Below are positions 1 to 8,164 of a stretch of DNA of 52,791 nt, piece after piece. Position 1 is the first letter of the stretch, and every line of letters starts with the position of its first letter. Under the pieces are notes generated by a model that saw only the letters and a list, made by a program, of their open reading frames with translations, made no database searches and had not been told where the DNA came from. The stretch is from Candidatus Poribacteria bacterium (GTDB lineage Bacteria; Poribacteria; WGA-4E; WGA-3G), in assembly GCA_003635255.1 (NCBI GenBank), contig PYJC01000074.1:48853-101643 (forward strand), read 5' to 3'. A program made the translations under genes and the position numbers.

Positions 1-2
1 CG

Positions 3-191
3 ACGCGGAAGGCAGTAAGAGAAGCCAGCATCGCAGAACGTCAAATGGACGTTGCGGCGTATCCTGAAAGAACCATTTGGGAGTTCCGACAAGGGAATCC
101 CAATCCTTCAGGTTTGGGAGGGGGTCAATTGTCTTCGTTCTCTGATTCTTTTTGTCCTTTTGTTAATTCCTGCATAGAAGGCACAAAAACA
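3..191 (+). CDS. Possible 3' end of a gene entering from the left edge
   Basis: An open plus-strand frame runs from the window edge to a TGA at 189-191. Its first 30 codons read like ordinary protein (for example ERQMDVAAYPERTIWEF). The last part overlaps the 3' end of the adaptor gene on the other strand by 67 bases, which is unusual but possible for convergent genes. I do not recognise a family. It could equally be a chance open frame, because one minus-strand frame is also open to the window edge here. Confidence 0.25.
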
Positions 192-2092
192 TGATCTCCT
201 TCCTTCAAACCACCGGTGATTTGAAAGTGTGTGTTGTTGCGCTGCCCAATTGTAATATGGGTTTTAACGCCTTTTTCCGCTTTGTTCTTGTTGGGTTTAC
301 CTGTATCTAATTTGACGAAGTATTGCCGTTCACTACTAACTTCTGCTTCTATATCGGGAAGTACGTTTTGATCGGAAATAACAATGCTGATTTCTATTGG
401 ACCTTTGCGTAATCCCTTCTGATTACCTTCAAGCAAAATTTCGAGGTTGCCACGTGCCTTTTCTGGGTCAATTTTACCGACTTGTCCAGCGAATTCCTTT
501 CCGATCAGATTCCGAATTTTGAGATGTTGACCTTCTTGGAATTGCCCGAGGTCTGTCGAATTTATGTTGGCTTTTACGGTGAAAATTTCTGGACTTAGCA
601 CAGCGGGGATTGGGAGTTGAAGAACATCCGATTCTTCAAAGACAATGATATCGACATCTGCGGACATACCGGGCAGTAATTCAGGCGGCGAACCGATAAC
701 TTCTACATCCACCTCAAACGTGATGACAGAGCTCTGATTTTGGGGACCGCGCCGCGTTGCGCTCGGTGAAATCTCGCTCACTCTCCCCGGAAAAACGCGA
801 CCGGGATAGCTATCAACAGTGATTTCGGCACGTTGATCTGGTTTTATTTTCCCGATCTCCACTTGGTTGATTTGGGTTCTGACAATCATCTGGTCGAGGT
901 CAGCGATACGCATGATCGCTTCGCCACGTGAAAACGCTGAGCGCCCCGAGGTGATAATCTCACCCTCTTCCACAATGATTTGCGTAATTGTACCAGCCAT
1001 CGGCGCTCTAACGGTTGTCCAATCGTAGCGTTCTTCTTGAGAATCGAGTTGACTTTGCGCTTGAAGGAGACTTGCCTCTGCACTCACCTTTGAATGTACC
1101 GTCAACTCCTTTTCTTCTTCCGTTGTCTCTTGTATCTGTTGGAGTCGCGTTTGTGCGTCCTCGAGTTCTGCTTCGTACTGCTTCTGTTGTGCTTCAAGAG
1201 ACTTTTTAAGGGTCTCAACGTTCTTCTTATTGAGTGCAAGCGTCGATTTCCGACTTTCGATCGCTGTTTTCCGTGCGTTGAGGTTCTCATCTTGAGATTT
1301 TATAGTCTCTTTTTGTGATTCAACTTCTTTAATGGCAGAATCGTACTGTGACTTACTAACGATAAGTTGTCGCTGGGAATCTTCCAATGCTTTCTCTGAG
1401 ATGAGTTGTTTATCATGCAGCTCTTTGTTGCGCTTATGTTCTGCTTCTGCTGTTTCAAAGGAAATTTTTGCTGATTCAACATTTGTCTGTGAACGTTCAA
1501 GGGTTAGCTTTGCTTGCCCTAAGGCAATTTCTGCCTGTTTTAAGGCGATATTATCCTGATCAAGGGAGTTCTGTGTCGTTGCGACCAATGTTTCCGCCTC
1601 GGTTATCCGTTGCTGTGTGTTTGCGACAAAGGAATCCAAAGTCGCTTGTGCTTTTAAGACAGAATTTTGTGACTGTGCGAGACTACTCTCTTGCTGTTTC
1701 TCAGTAATCGTAATACGGAGTTGTGCGCGCTCGAGTTCTGCTTTGCGCGCATTAAGGTTCGCTTCTGCCTGTTTCTTCTGCTCGAGAATTTGCTTTTCAT
1801 CAATGCGAAGCAGGGGTTGATCTATTTCAACTTTTGCGCCCTCCTCAACGTGAATTTTAACGATCTCACCTTCCACGTTTGAGCGGACATCCACTTCTAT
1901 GAAGGATCGGAGATTCCCAGATTCACGGACACGCACAACGAATTCGCCTCTGCGGACGACCTCCTGTTTGGTCTCGCTCTCCTTCTTATCTTGACCGAAG
2001 CCGAAATTCATACGGGTAGCACCAATTGCGCCAATAGCAATAACAACTACGGCAACCACCCCAATAATAACCCACTTTTTGTGATTCTTCAT
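125..2092 (-). CDS. HlyD/MacA-type periplasmic adaptor (membrane fusion protein) with very long coiled coil
   Basis: This 655-residue adaptor would bridge an inner-membrane transporter and an outer-membrane TolC channel. It has a short cytoplasmic N-terminus, one membrane segment at about residues 6-25, a first lipoyl half (IVKIHVEEGAKV), and an unusually long coiled coil of roughly 240 residues rich in Q, E, K and A. The second lipoyl half (VRAPMAGTITQIIVEEGE) and beta-barrel/membrane-proximal domains follow, with an acidic-lysine tail. Typical HlyD/MacA proteins are 370-480 residues; most of the excess is coiled coil. The ATG at 2092 lies one base after the tolC-like stop and has GGGAG upstream; an in-frame ATG at 2116 would overlap the upstream gene and has no well-spaced site. 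It forms an operon with the TolC-like gene. No transporter subunit is visible, so whether it serves an ABC or RND pump cannot be decided. Confidence 0.88.
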   Translation of the reverse strand: MKNHKKWVIIGVVAVVVIAIGAIGATRMNFGFGQDKKESETKQEVVRRGEFVVRVRESGNLRSFIEVDVRSNVEGEIVKIHVEEGAKVEIDQPLLRIDEKQILEQKKQAEANLNARKAELERAQLRITITEKQQESSLAQSQNSVLKAQATLDSFVANTQQRITEAETLVATTQNSLDQDNIALKQAEIALGQAKLTLERSQTNVESAKISFETAEAEHKRNKELHDKQLISEKALEDSQRQLIVSKSQYDSAIKEVESQKETIKSQDENLNARKTAIESRKSTLALNKKNVETLKKSLEAQQKQYEAELEDAQTRLQQIQETTEEEKELTVHSKVSAEASLLQAQSQLDSQEERYDWTTVRAPMAGTITQIIVEEGEIITSGRSAFSRGEAIMRIADLDQMIVRTQINQVEIGKIKPDQRAEITVDSYPGRVFPGRVSEISPSATRRGPQNQSSVITFEVDVEVIGSPPELLPGMSADVDIIVFEESDVLQLPIPAVLSPEIFTVKANINSTDLGQFQEGQHLKIRNLIGKEFAGQVGKIDPEKARGNLEILLEGNQKGLRKGPIEISIVISDQNVLPDIEAEVSSERQYFVKLDTGKPNKNKAEKGVKTHITIGQRNNTHFQITGGLKEGDHVFVPSMQELTKGQKESENEDN

Positions 2093-2093
2093 G

Positions 2094-3494
2094 CTATTGT
2101 AAGACTCCCATTGCATCCTGTAGACGGGTTTGTGCTATTTTGTAATCGTAGAATGCATTCACTTCATTCGTCAATGCTTGTGCGTAACTCGTTTGGGCAT
2201 CAAGCAATTCGAGCAAAATCGCCTTACCCACATCAAAACGTCCTTGAATGACATCTAAACTGAGTTGGGCATTGATAACCTGTTTATTAGAAATACCAAC
2301 GGCAGCTTCACTCCGTTCAAGATTGTGATAGTTTTGCCTAACAGCGAGGGCGACACTCCGCTCCAAGTCACTTGCATTTTCACGCGACTGCTCTAACTGC
2401 ATTTTTAGTTCTTTCACACGGTTTCCTAAGATACCACCATCAAAAAGGGTAAAATTCAAGGATACGCCTGCACTCCAACTTCGGAAATCAGAGAAATTCT
2501 CACGCTCGCGGAGGTAATCATCAAGGTTGACGTTATAGTCAGCATCTGCGTTGAGACGGGGCCAGCGTTGCAAGCGCGCCAAGGTTAAACTCCATTCTTG
2601 TGATTTTATTTGCGCCTGTCGCTCTTGAAACTCTGGTCGACTGTTAAGGGCTATCTGGATAGCCTCCTCAATCGACATCTCTATTTGCTCGATAGTTCCG
2701 CGCTCTTGGTATAATTGATAGGACTCATCAACAGAAACAGCCAGTAGTACACCAGGATCCAATCCGAGGAGTCGAGGCAGCGTCGCTTGTGCTATTTGAA
2801 GTGAGTTGCGATTGTTCAACAGTGATAATTCATCATTTGCTTCACGGAGTTCGGCAGTCGCGACATCTGCGGGAATAAGGGTCCCTGCCGCTACGTAGTC
2901 CCTTGTCCGCTGTGTGTTTTCCTGCGATCTTGCGAGAATCTGTTCACTGACTTTGACAAGTTCCTGCCTTTTCAGCACATCGTAGTAAGCGACTGTAATG
3001 TCAAGGATTAAGTCCTGTTTAGTCCGTTCATTGCGGCTGACAGTAGCATTTCGGCTCTCTTTCGCTTGTGCGAAACTTCCTTCCCGCTGCCCGTTATCCC
3101 AAATTGTATATTGTCCACGGAGTCCTAAGTTATAGTTTTCCGGTTCAAAACCGAAGTCAATACGGTCGGAAAAATCGTAGGCACCGTTTGAAAAAATTTG
3201 TGGAAAATACTGGGCGCGCGCATTTTTTACGCGTAACTCCTGTATGGCGAGATTCAGGCGTGCATTTCGCATGCTTGTTGATCTTTCTAAGCCTATCTGT
3301 ATACATTGTTCAAGGGTTAAAGGTTGTGATAAGTCAACTTCGCCAACGGGTTCTTGTGCCCCGATACAAAGAACCACCGCAAACTGAAGCATAAGAACGG
3401 TTTTTAAAAGCACGTTTGGGAAACTTTTACGTTGTGCCTTTGGCGAAGCCACGAGTTTTGATAAAACAGTTAACTTTGTTTTCCCGTCAATCAT
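2094..3494 (-). CDS. TolC-family outer membrane efflux protein
   Basis: This 466-residue protein has a Sec signal region (VLLKTVLMLQFAVVLCIGA) and then the two tandem OEP repeats of TolC-type channels: long alpha-helical stretches with SLTLARLQRWPRLNADADYN and ASDLERSVALAVRQNYHNLE. The repeats each end in a beta-barrel strand region, as in YPQIFSNGAYDFS and WSAGVSLNFTLFDGG. Length matches the family. The ATG at 3494 is preceded by AAGGAG with about 10 bases of spacing; a TTG two codons earlier (3500) is less likely. It is the first gene of a two-gene operon with the adaptor, stop and start being one base apart, so the two probably work in the same export complex. Substrate unknown. Confidence 0.9.
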   Translation of the reverse strand: MIDGKTKLTVLSKLVASPKAQRKSFPNVLLKTVLMLQFAVVLCIGAQEPVGEVDLSQPLTLEQCIQIGLERSTSMRNARLNLAIQELRVKNARAQYFPQIFSNGAYDFSDRIDFGFEPENYNLGLRGQYTIWDNGQREGSFAQAKESRNATVSRNERTKQDLILDITVAYYDVLKRQELVKVSEQILARSQENTQRTRDYVAAGTLIPADVATAELREANDELSLLNNRNSLQIAQATLPRLLGLDPGVLLAVSVDESYQLYQERGTIEQIEMSIEEAIQIALNSRPEFQERQAQIKSQEWSLTLARLQRWPRLNADADYNVNLDDYLRERENFSDFRSWSAGVSLNFTLFDGGILGNRVKELKMQLEQSRENASDLERSVALAVRQNYHNLERSEAAVGISNKQVINAQLSLDVIQGRFDVGKAILLELLDAQTSYAQALTNEVNAFYDYKIAQTRLQDAMGVLQ

Positions 3495-3891
3495 TAACAA
3501 ACATCTCCTTGTCCATTCCGACGCTTACAGATGCCTTCCAATATATACACCTTTTGTCGGTTCAACACTTTCTAATAGTCAGTTTTGAGAAATTGTAAAT
3601 TTCACCAAAACCGCATTATTATATATAAAGTCTATGTCCCTCTTTAATTCGTTTGGTGATAGCGCAACTGCTAAGAACACTTTAAATCAGAGACACTCAC
3701 CTATTTTTTTAAGAGCAAATTTTAATTTGCAAGCAACACCAAAATACTTTACCTTATGTATTTTGACGCAATTCTTGATTAAAAGTTTAGACATTTTGAC
3801 CGCCAAACTGGTTCATTTTGTTGCAAATATTTAGGTTTTATGCTAAACTTCTCTTTTAAAATGTTTTAAAAGACAATTTATGGGTGGAAAC
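3495..3891. other. AT-rich divergent intergenic region
   Basis: About 400 bases between the minus-strand TolC-like gene and the plus-strand caspase-like gene. It holds the TolC ribosome binding site (AAGGAG on the minus strand near 3505-3510) and a good plus-strand promoter at 3821-3849. The rest is AT-rich with no convincing reading frame. Confidence 0.6.
3821..3849 (+). promoter_or_regulatory. Sigma70-type promoter for the caspase-like gene
   Basis: TTGCAA (3821-3826), a 17-base spacer, then TAAACT (3844-3849). Predicted transcription start is about 3856, giving a leader of about 36 bases. The same GCTAAACT -10 context appears in the promoter of the LamG gene at 21601-21630. Confidence 0.5.
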
Positions 3892-5523
3892 ATGTCACTG
3901 CGAAATTCCATTTTCACATCCATTTTTATCTGTATCTTATCTATTGTCATCACTTCGTCATCAGCATTCTCGGATGATTCTAGTAGATATTGGTTGCTTG
4001 TAGATGCAACGCCGGATGCCCGTGTACATGAACTCCTGAATTCACTCACTGAGCTCCTAATATCACGCGGAAAGGTACCAGGTGCACAAATCTATCATAT
4101 TGAAGGCGAGCGTGCAACAAGCGAAGAGATTCAAGCACTTCTTCAAGAAATTGGGGGGCAGACACAGGGACAAGACACTTTAATCTTTTTATACCACGGG
4201 ATGGTCACCAAACCGAAGGGTATGCCCACGATGCATCTGCTGACGCAAGGAGATGAAGAAGGAATTCAAGATGCTACCCTCAACGAATGGTTTGGAAAGA
4301 CCCAAAGAGAACAGACCGTTGTTATTGTTGATGGTTATACGGAGGATACGAACTTAAGTGCTTATTATGCCAACCGAGAGACGCTCGGCACTGCCGCACT
4401 GAATGTGATTCAACCTGCGGAAAAAGCAGACCCTACAGCACTCCTTCAAGAGCTCCACGCTGCGCTCGCTACAGATACAACTGACTCAGACGATAATCGG
4501 CAGCTGAGTATCCTCGAAACCTATGAATTGTTGCGGACAAACGCCAAGTTTGTGGATGGGATTCTCGCTCCAACCGGTGATGTCGAAATAGCCCTGCTTA
4601 AACTGAATCCAGCACTTAAGATCACAACACTTCCTGAAGGCGCGCAAATTTCTATCAACGATAGAGAAGTCGGAAACACCCCCAGGCTTATCACAGAGAA
4701 CCTCCACCAAGGCACATCCATAATATCTGTCAAGAAAAATGGGTACATTATCCCCGCATCCAAAACCGTTGATTTACAGTTGATACTTGGTGAGTCCGTT
4801 TACCTGAGTTGGGTCCTTGATCCTATTGCCGTTCATGGCACTATTACAGCCGTTCCCGGTGAATCGGCTGCGGGTACTATCGTTTGGATTGATGGAACAG
4901 CACACCAACAGACTGTGGGCGCAAATGGGATTTTTCGCTTTGATGAGTGGAAGGATTCAGATTCACTGACACTCGGTGAGACCTATACACTCTACGCGAA
5001 ACAGGAAAGCTTGAATTACGGTTCGGCGACCTTTACCTTTGACGGTTATAGCGATATAGCAGAACCGATCCAACTTATTAAGCGGACATGGTTTGAGATC
5101 TCGCAGATCGAGTTTGATCGCAATAACCACCAAGGGGCTGTCACGGCTTTCCAGAACGGAATTGAGCGCACGACCGATTTTCCGCAAATGTCGCAAGATT
5201 TAACAGTTTTACTTCTGAGTTCATTCGCCGATGCGTTAGAGAGACAAGACGTTCAGGATGTCACCTATCTGGTAGTTACAGCGAAACTCGCGGAGCAGCT
5301 GGGTCAGATTGCCCTCGCAAAAAAGTATTGGGAAGAGGTAAAAATGAAGGCACAAGAGGGAACGCCTGCCGCGCAATTGGCAAACCAACGGCTGTTGCAC
5401 CTCAATCGTGGACGCTATCTCTTCAATATTGGTCTGATTACACTGTTAGTTGTGCTACTTGCATCTGGAGCTTGGACGTTTTACAGATTCCGGAAATCCA
5501 GACGAACGCCCCAAGAAGACTAA
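3892..5523 (+). CDS. Membrane-anchored caspase-like (probably inactive) protein with PEGA domain
   Basis: This 543-residue protein starts with a signal peptide (ending near SSSAFS). A caspase-like fold follows: TLIFLYHGMV matches the beta-strand and His-Gly of the family (H102), and TVVIVDGYTED matches the strand that normally carries the catalytic Asp-x-Cys. Here the Asp is kept (D147) but the Cys position is Tyr149, so peptidase activity is unlikely. Residues about 236-285 form a PEGA domain (ITTLPEGAQISINDREVG). A CnaB/carboxypeptidase-regulatory-like beta domain, a helical region and a C-terminal membrane segment (LITLLVVLLASGAWTFY) with a basic tail follow, so the bulk faces the periplasm. 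GGTGG precedes the ATG at 3892; the ATG at 3880 lacks a site. It stands alone with its own promoter. Role unknown; a scaffold or sensor at the envelope is possible. Confidence 0.7.
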   Translation: MSLRNSIFTSIFICILSIVITSSSAFSDDSSRYWLLVDATPDARVHELLNSLTELLISRGKVPGAQIYHIEGERATSEEIQALLQEIGGQTQGQDTLIFLYHGMVTKPKGMPTMHLLTQGDEEGIQDATLNEWFGKTQREQTVVIVDGYTEDTNLSAYYANRETLGTAALNVIQPAEKADPTALLQELHAALATDTTDSDDNRQLSILETYELLRTNAKFVDGILAPTGDVEIALLKLNPALKITTLPEGAQISINDREVGNTPRLITENLHQGTSIISVKKNGYIIPASKTVDLQLILGESVYLSWVLDPIAVHGTITAVPGESAAGTIVWIDGTAHQQTVGANGIFRFDEWKDSDSLTLGETYTLYAKQESLNYGSATFTFDGYSDIAEPIQLIKRTWFEISQIEFDRNNHQGAVTAFQNGIERTTDFPQMSQDLTVLLLSSFADALERQDVQDVTYLVVTAKLAEQLGQIALAKKYWEEVKMKAQEGTPAAQLANQRLLHLNRGRYLFNIGLITLLVVLLASGAWTFYRFRKSRRTPQED

Positions 5524-5569
5524 AACCACTAAAATTGATGTGTCGTCGAAATAACACCTGAAATGAAAC

Positions 5570-6664
5570 TTAAAACCTAATCCTGTGAGAAGACTGTATT
5601 TCCGCCAAAAGTGTCTCCACCACCACTGTCGCATATCCACCTGCGGGAAGCGTAAAACTGAGACGGCTTCCTAAATTACTAACAGCAGACACTTCATGCA
5701 ATTGTATCGGCATCCGCAACGGTCTACGTGTTCCCGGTAACCGAATTCCCACGACCTTACGAAACTGTTCAAAACGCACCCCTTCATCTGCAAGGAGCGA
5801 TGTCTCCAGTGTGCGTACGTCGCCAGTCGGCATCCGCATTTTGTATCCGAAGATCGGTCCCGAAGGACTAATCTCAAAGGTATCTGCGCGCGCTTGTTCA
5901 ATCGTTGAGTTCGGAACAAGAAAGGGTGCCCCGTTGCTATGTTTAACGGCAATGTCGCCTTCAAGAAGCTTGCCTAAATGCGGCATCCGTTTCTCCAAGA
6001 TGCTGTTGAAGAGATGCGCTTGATACGCCGACAGATATAACTTGCGCAACCGATGCGGAATAGAAGTGATCACTTTTTCGACAGGTTTCCGTGTTAATTC
6101 CCGCTGCATACGCTGCGCGACATCGTCCACTCGCAGTGCGTCCGCTGTGAGCATATAATGCAGCACCGTTTCCCATTCTGCTTTCAGCAACGCTTTTCCG
6201 ATCAGATGTGAATCATTTTTGTTCCCAAACCGTTGCGCGCCAAACCGGTTCGGTACACCTTCAGTTACCAACCGCTCCATCACCGTTTTAACCTGAGGCA
6301 GTGTATCGTGAGGAATATCGTGCAAAGTTAGTTCAAAGCGATTGCCACGAAGGTGACCCACTCGCAATTTATGCGTGTGTCTTTCTGCCCATAAGACTTC
6401 AATATCCGGCTGTTCAATCTCTAAAACCTGTTCCGGCGTTACACCTTCAACAGACAATACCTGCGTTGTAACGGCGTGCTTATCCTTTAAGCCCGCATAA
6501 CCGAAATCACGTGAAGGCACTTGTAGTTCCCGCGCAATTCTGTTAATTGCCGCTAAGGTGCCGAGATTCCGTTTCCGAATAGCAAAATAGGTATGCGTCC
6601 CTGTACCAGAGGGTTCATAAAGCGGTAGTTCTTCAACGATAAAATCTTCAGGGTCTTTAAACAT
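5570..6664 (-). CDS. truD: tRNA pseudouridine(13) synthase TruD
   Basis: TruD converts uridine 13 of certain tRNAs to pseudouridine in the cytoplasm. The 364-residue protein has the family N-terminus (FKDPEDFIVEELP), the catalytic motif GYAGLKDKHAVTTQ with the nucleophilic Asp at residue 61, then NRFELTLHD, VPNRFGAQRFG and a C-terminal segment typical of the family. Length fits (E. coli enzyme about 350). The open frame extends to a GTG at 6694, but the predicted transcription start is near 6691, downstream of that GTG. The ATG at 6664 has AAGGAAGG five bases upstream, so it is chosen. Single-gene unit; it converges with the caspase-like gene and diverges from the ferredoxin fusion gene. Confidence 0.93.
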   Translation of the reverse strand: MFKDPEDFIVEELPLYEPSGTGTHTYFAIRKRNLGTLAAINRIARELQVPSRDFGYAGLKDKHAVTTQVLSVEGVTPEQVLEIEQPDIEVLWAERHTHKLRVGHLRGNRFELTLHDIPHDTLPQVKTVMERLVTEGVPNRFGAQRFGNKNDSHLIGKALLKAEWETVLHYMLTADALRVDDVAQRMQRELTRKPVEKVITSIPHRLRKLYLSAYQAHLFNSILEKRMPHLGKLLEGDIAVKHSNGAPFLVPNSTIEQARADTFEISPSGPIFGYKMRMPTGDVRTLETSLLADEGVRFEQFRKVVGIRLPGTRRPLRMPIQLHEVSAVSNLGSRLSFTLPAGGYATVVVETLLAEIQSSHRIRF

Positions 6665-6697
6665 CTGACCTTCCTTGTGTATCTTGATCGCCACGTT

Positions 6698-6726
6698 ATT
6701 ATATGCCCGATCCTCCGATTTGTCAA
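6698..6726 (-). promoter_or_regulatory. Perfect-consensus sigma70 promoter of truD
   Basis: On the minus strand TTGACA (6726-6721), exactly 17 bases, then TATAAT (6703-6698). Both hexamers match the consensus fully. Predicted start is near 6691, about 27 bases before the truD ATG. Confidence 0.75.
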
Positions 6727-6750
6727 TCCGCTAAGCATCAGAATATTTCC

Positions 6751-6779
6751 TTGCCAAAGTCTACTAATTGTGGTATACT
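6751..6779 (+). promoter_or_regulatory. Sigma70-type promoter of the ferredoxin fusion gene
   Basis: TTGCCA (6751-6756), 17 bases, TATACT (6774-6779). It lies back to back with the truD promoter; the two -35 hexamers are 24 bases apart. Predicted start about 6786, with the AAGGAGG ribosome binding site at 6801-6807. Confidence 0.7.
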
Positions 6780-6813
6780 TAACAGTGAATCATCCACAAA
6801 AAGGAGGAAAAGG

Positions 6814-8100
6814 ATGGCTTACGTAATTTGTGAACCGTGCGTTGACGTAAAGGACACCGCATGCGTTGTTGTCTGTCCGGTGGACTGTATACATACCAGT
6901 GAAGGCGAAAATCAGCTCTATATTGATCCAGATGTGTGTATTGACTGCGCCGCGTGTGAACCTGAGTGTCCGGTCGATGCGATCTCTATTGAAAGTGAAG
7001 TCCCCGCTGAGTGGGCATCGTATATTGAAATAAACCGCAAATTTTTTGAGACTTTCGTTAAACCAGAAACTGAGGATAGCGGAGACGACGAAGCAGGAAA
7101 AACCAAACAAGGAAAACAACAAGGTATCCCGGAAGAATTCGTACAGATACCAGACGCACCAGATTCAAGACTGCGGACACCCTACAACTTATTAGTGATG
7201 CTTGGACAACCTATCCTCGGCGCGTTCTCAGCGAACTTTAAAACACGGCTTGAAGAGATGGCGGGGAACACACGGGTCTTTAGTGCCGCTGTATCTACAG
7301 GCATCAATAGTCTCATCAACCTTACCCTCTATCCGCTCATCCTTTTCTTCATCGGTTTCCAAGGACAATCTCCCGACCTTTTTTCAAGTAGGGGCAACTT
7401 GATGATTTTTCTCGGAATCGTCATTGCGATCACCGAAGGTATCTACCGGTTTAAAGACGAATTGAGTTCAACAGCAGAACAACCGCGTTACGGAGCGGCA
7501 TTCTACGGTTGGTTCGCGTCACTCGTAGCGACACCACTGCTTATTGGTCTGCGTCCTGCCTTGGTTGATGCGCCTGCAGCACACCGGACAACGATGCCGG
7601 GGGCAGTAGAGACGGATGGTGCAATTTACTCCGATGACATAAAGGAACGATACCGGCGTTATGGAATGGTTAATCAGGTCTCAGAAATGGCGGACTATTA
7701 CCGAATTGAGATCGAGTTCCCACGATGGGTCCCAAATTCTGCTGCGAAGGCGACGTACGATCTTCCTGATAGGATGCCGCATTATGACTATGAGGTCTGT
7801 TTAAGTTCACCCTATTCTATAGACGCGACATCGGCACCGGAAACCACCGTGACGGTTCAGACGCAGCTCCCTGTGAATCCTAAGACTGGACAAATGGAAG
7901 ATCCGAGGTTTGAACAGGTTGTCGGACGTACAAGTTCCTTCCCTAACGGCTTTACAAGCATCTTTCCTATTGAAGCACAACCTGAGGATTTTCATACAAC
8001 TTATCGGAACAGGGTCCTTGAAATTATTGTACCGAAGACAGGGACATACGAAGCGCTCGCCTTGGAACCGCCAGTTCATTATGCGAAACTCAAGGGATAG
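6814..8100 (+). CDS. 7Fe-type ferredoxin fused to membrane segments and an HSP20-like domain
   Basis: This 428-residue protein begins with a complete FdxA-like ferredoxin. Cys9, Cys17 and Cys52 sit where a 3Fe-4S cluster is bound, and Cys21, Cys42, Cys45 and Cys48 where a 4Fe-4S cluster is bound (CIDCAACEPECP). An acidic-lysine linker (about 83-105) leads to a region with three hydrophobic segments (near 160-181, 193-210 and 230-250). The C-terminal 150 residues have alternating beta-strand character (YYRIEIEFPRWVP, NRVLEIIVPKTG) that resembles an alpha-crystallin/CS fold. The start has a strong AAGGAGG at 6801-6807; a longer frame to 6703 would begin upstream of the promoter. The ferredoxin call is firm; the C-terminal assignment is tentative. 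Neighbours truD and bioA do not explain the role. An electron carrier tethered at the membrane is plausible. Confidence 0.75.
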   Translation: MAYVICEPCVDVKDTACVVVCPVDCIHTSEGENQLYIDPDVCIDCAACEPECPVDAISIESEVPAEWASYIEINRKFFETFVKPETEDSGDDEAGKTKQGKQQGIPEEFVQIPDAPDSRLRTPYNLLVMLGQPILGAFSANFKTRLEEMAGNTRVFSAAVSTGINSLINLTLYPLILFFIGFQGQSPDLFSSRGNLMIFLGIVIAITEGIYRFKDELSSTAEQPRYGAAFYGWFASLVATPLLIGLRPALVDAPAAHRTTMPGAVETDGAIYSDDIKERYRRYGMVNQVSEMADYYRIEIEFPRWVPNSAAKATYDLPDRMPHYDYEVCLSSPYSIDATSAPETTVTVQTQLPVNPKTGQMEDPRFEQVVGRTSSFPNGFTSIFPIEAQPEDFHTTYRNRVLEIIVPKTGTYEALALEPPVHYAKLKG

Positions 8101-8164
8101 GCTTGAATGGTTCGCTATGACCAAAGTCCGGTGGATACTCAAAAAATAATGGCGGATAAGTCTC

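Noticed and set aside
3892..5523. Active caspase-like peptidase
   Set aside because: The Cys of the expected D-x-C motif is Tyr149.
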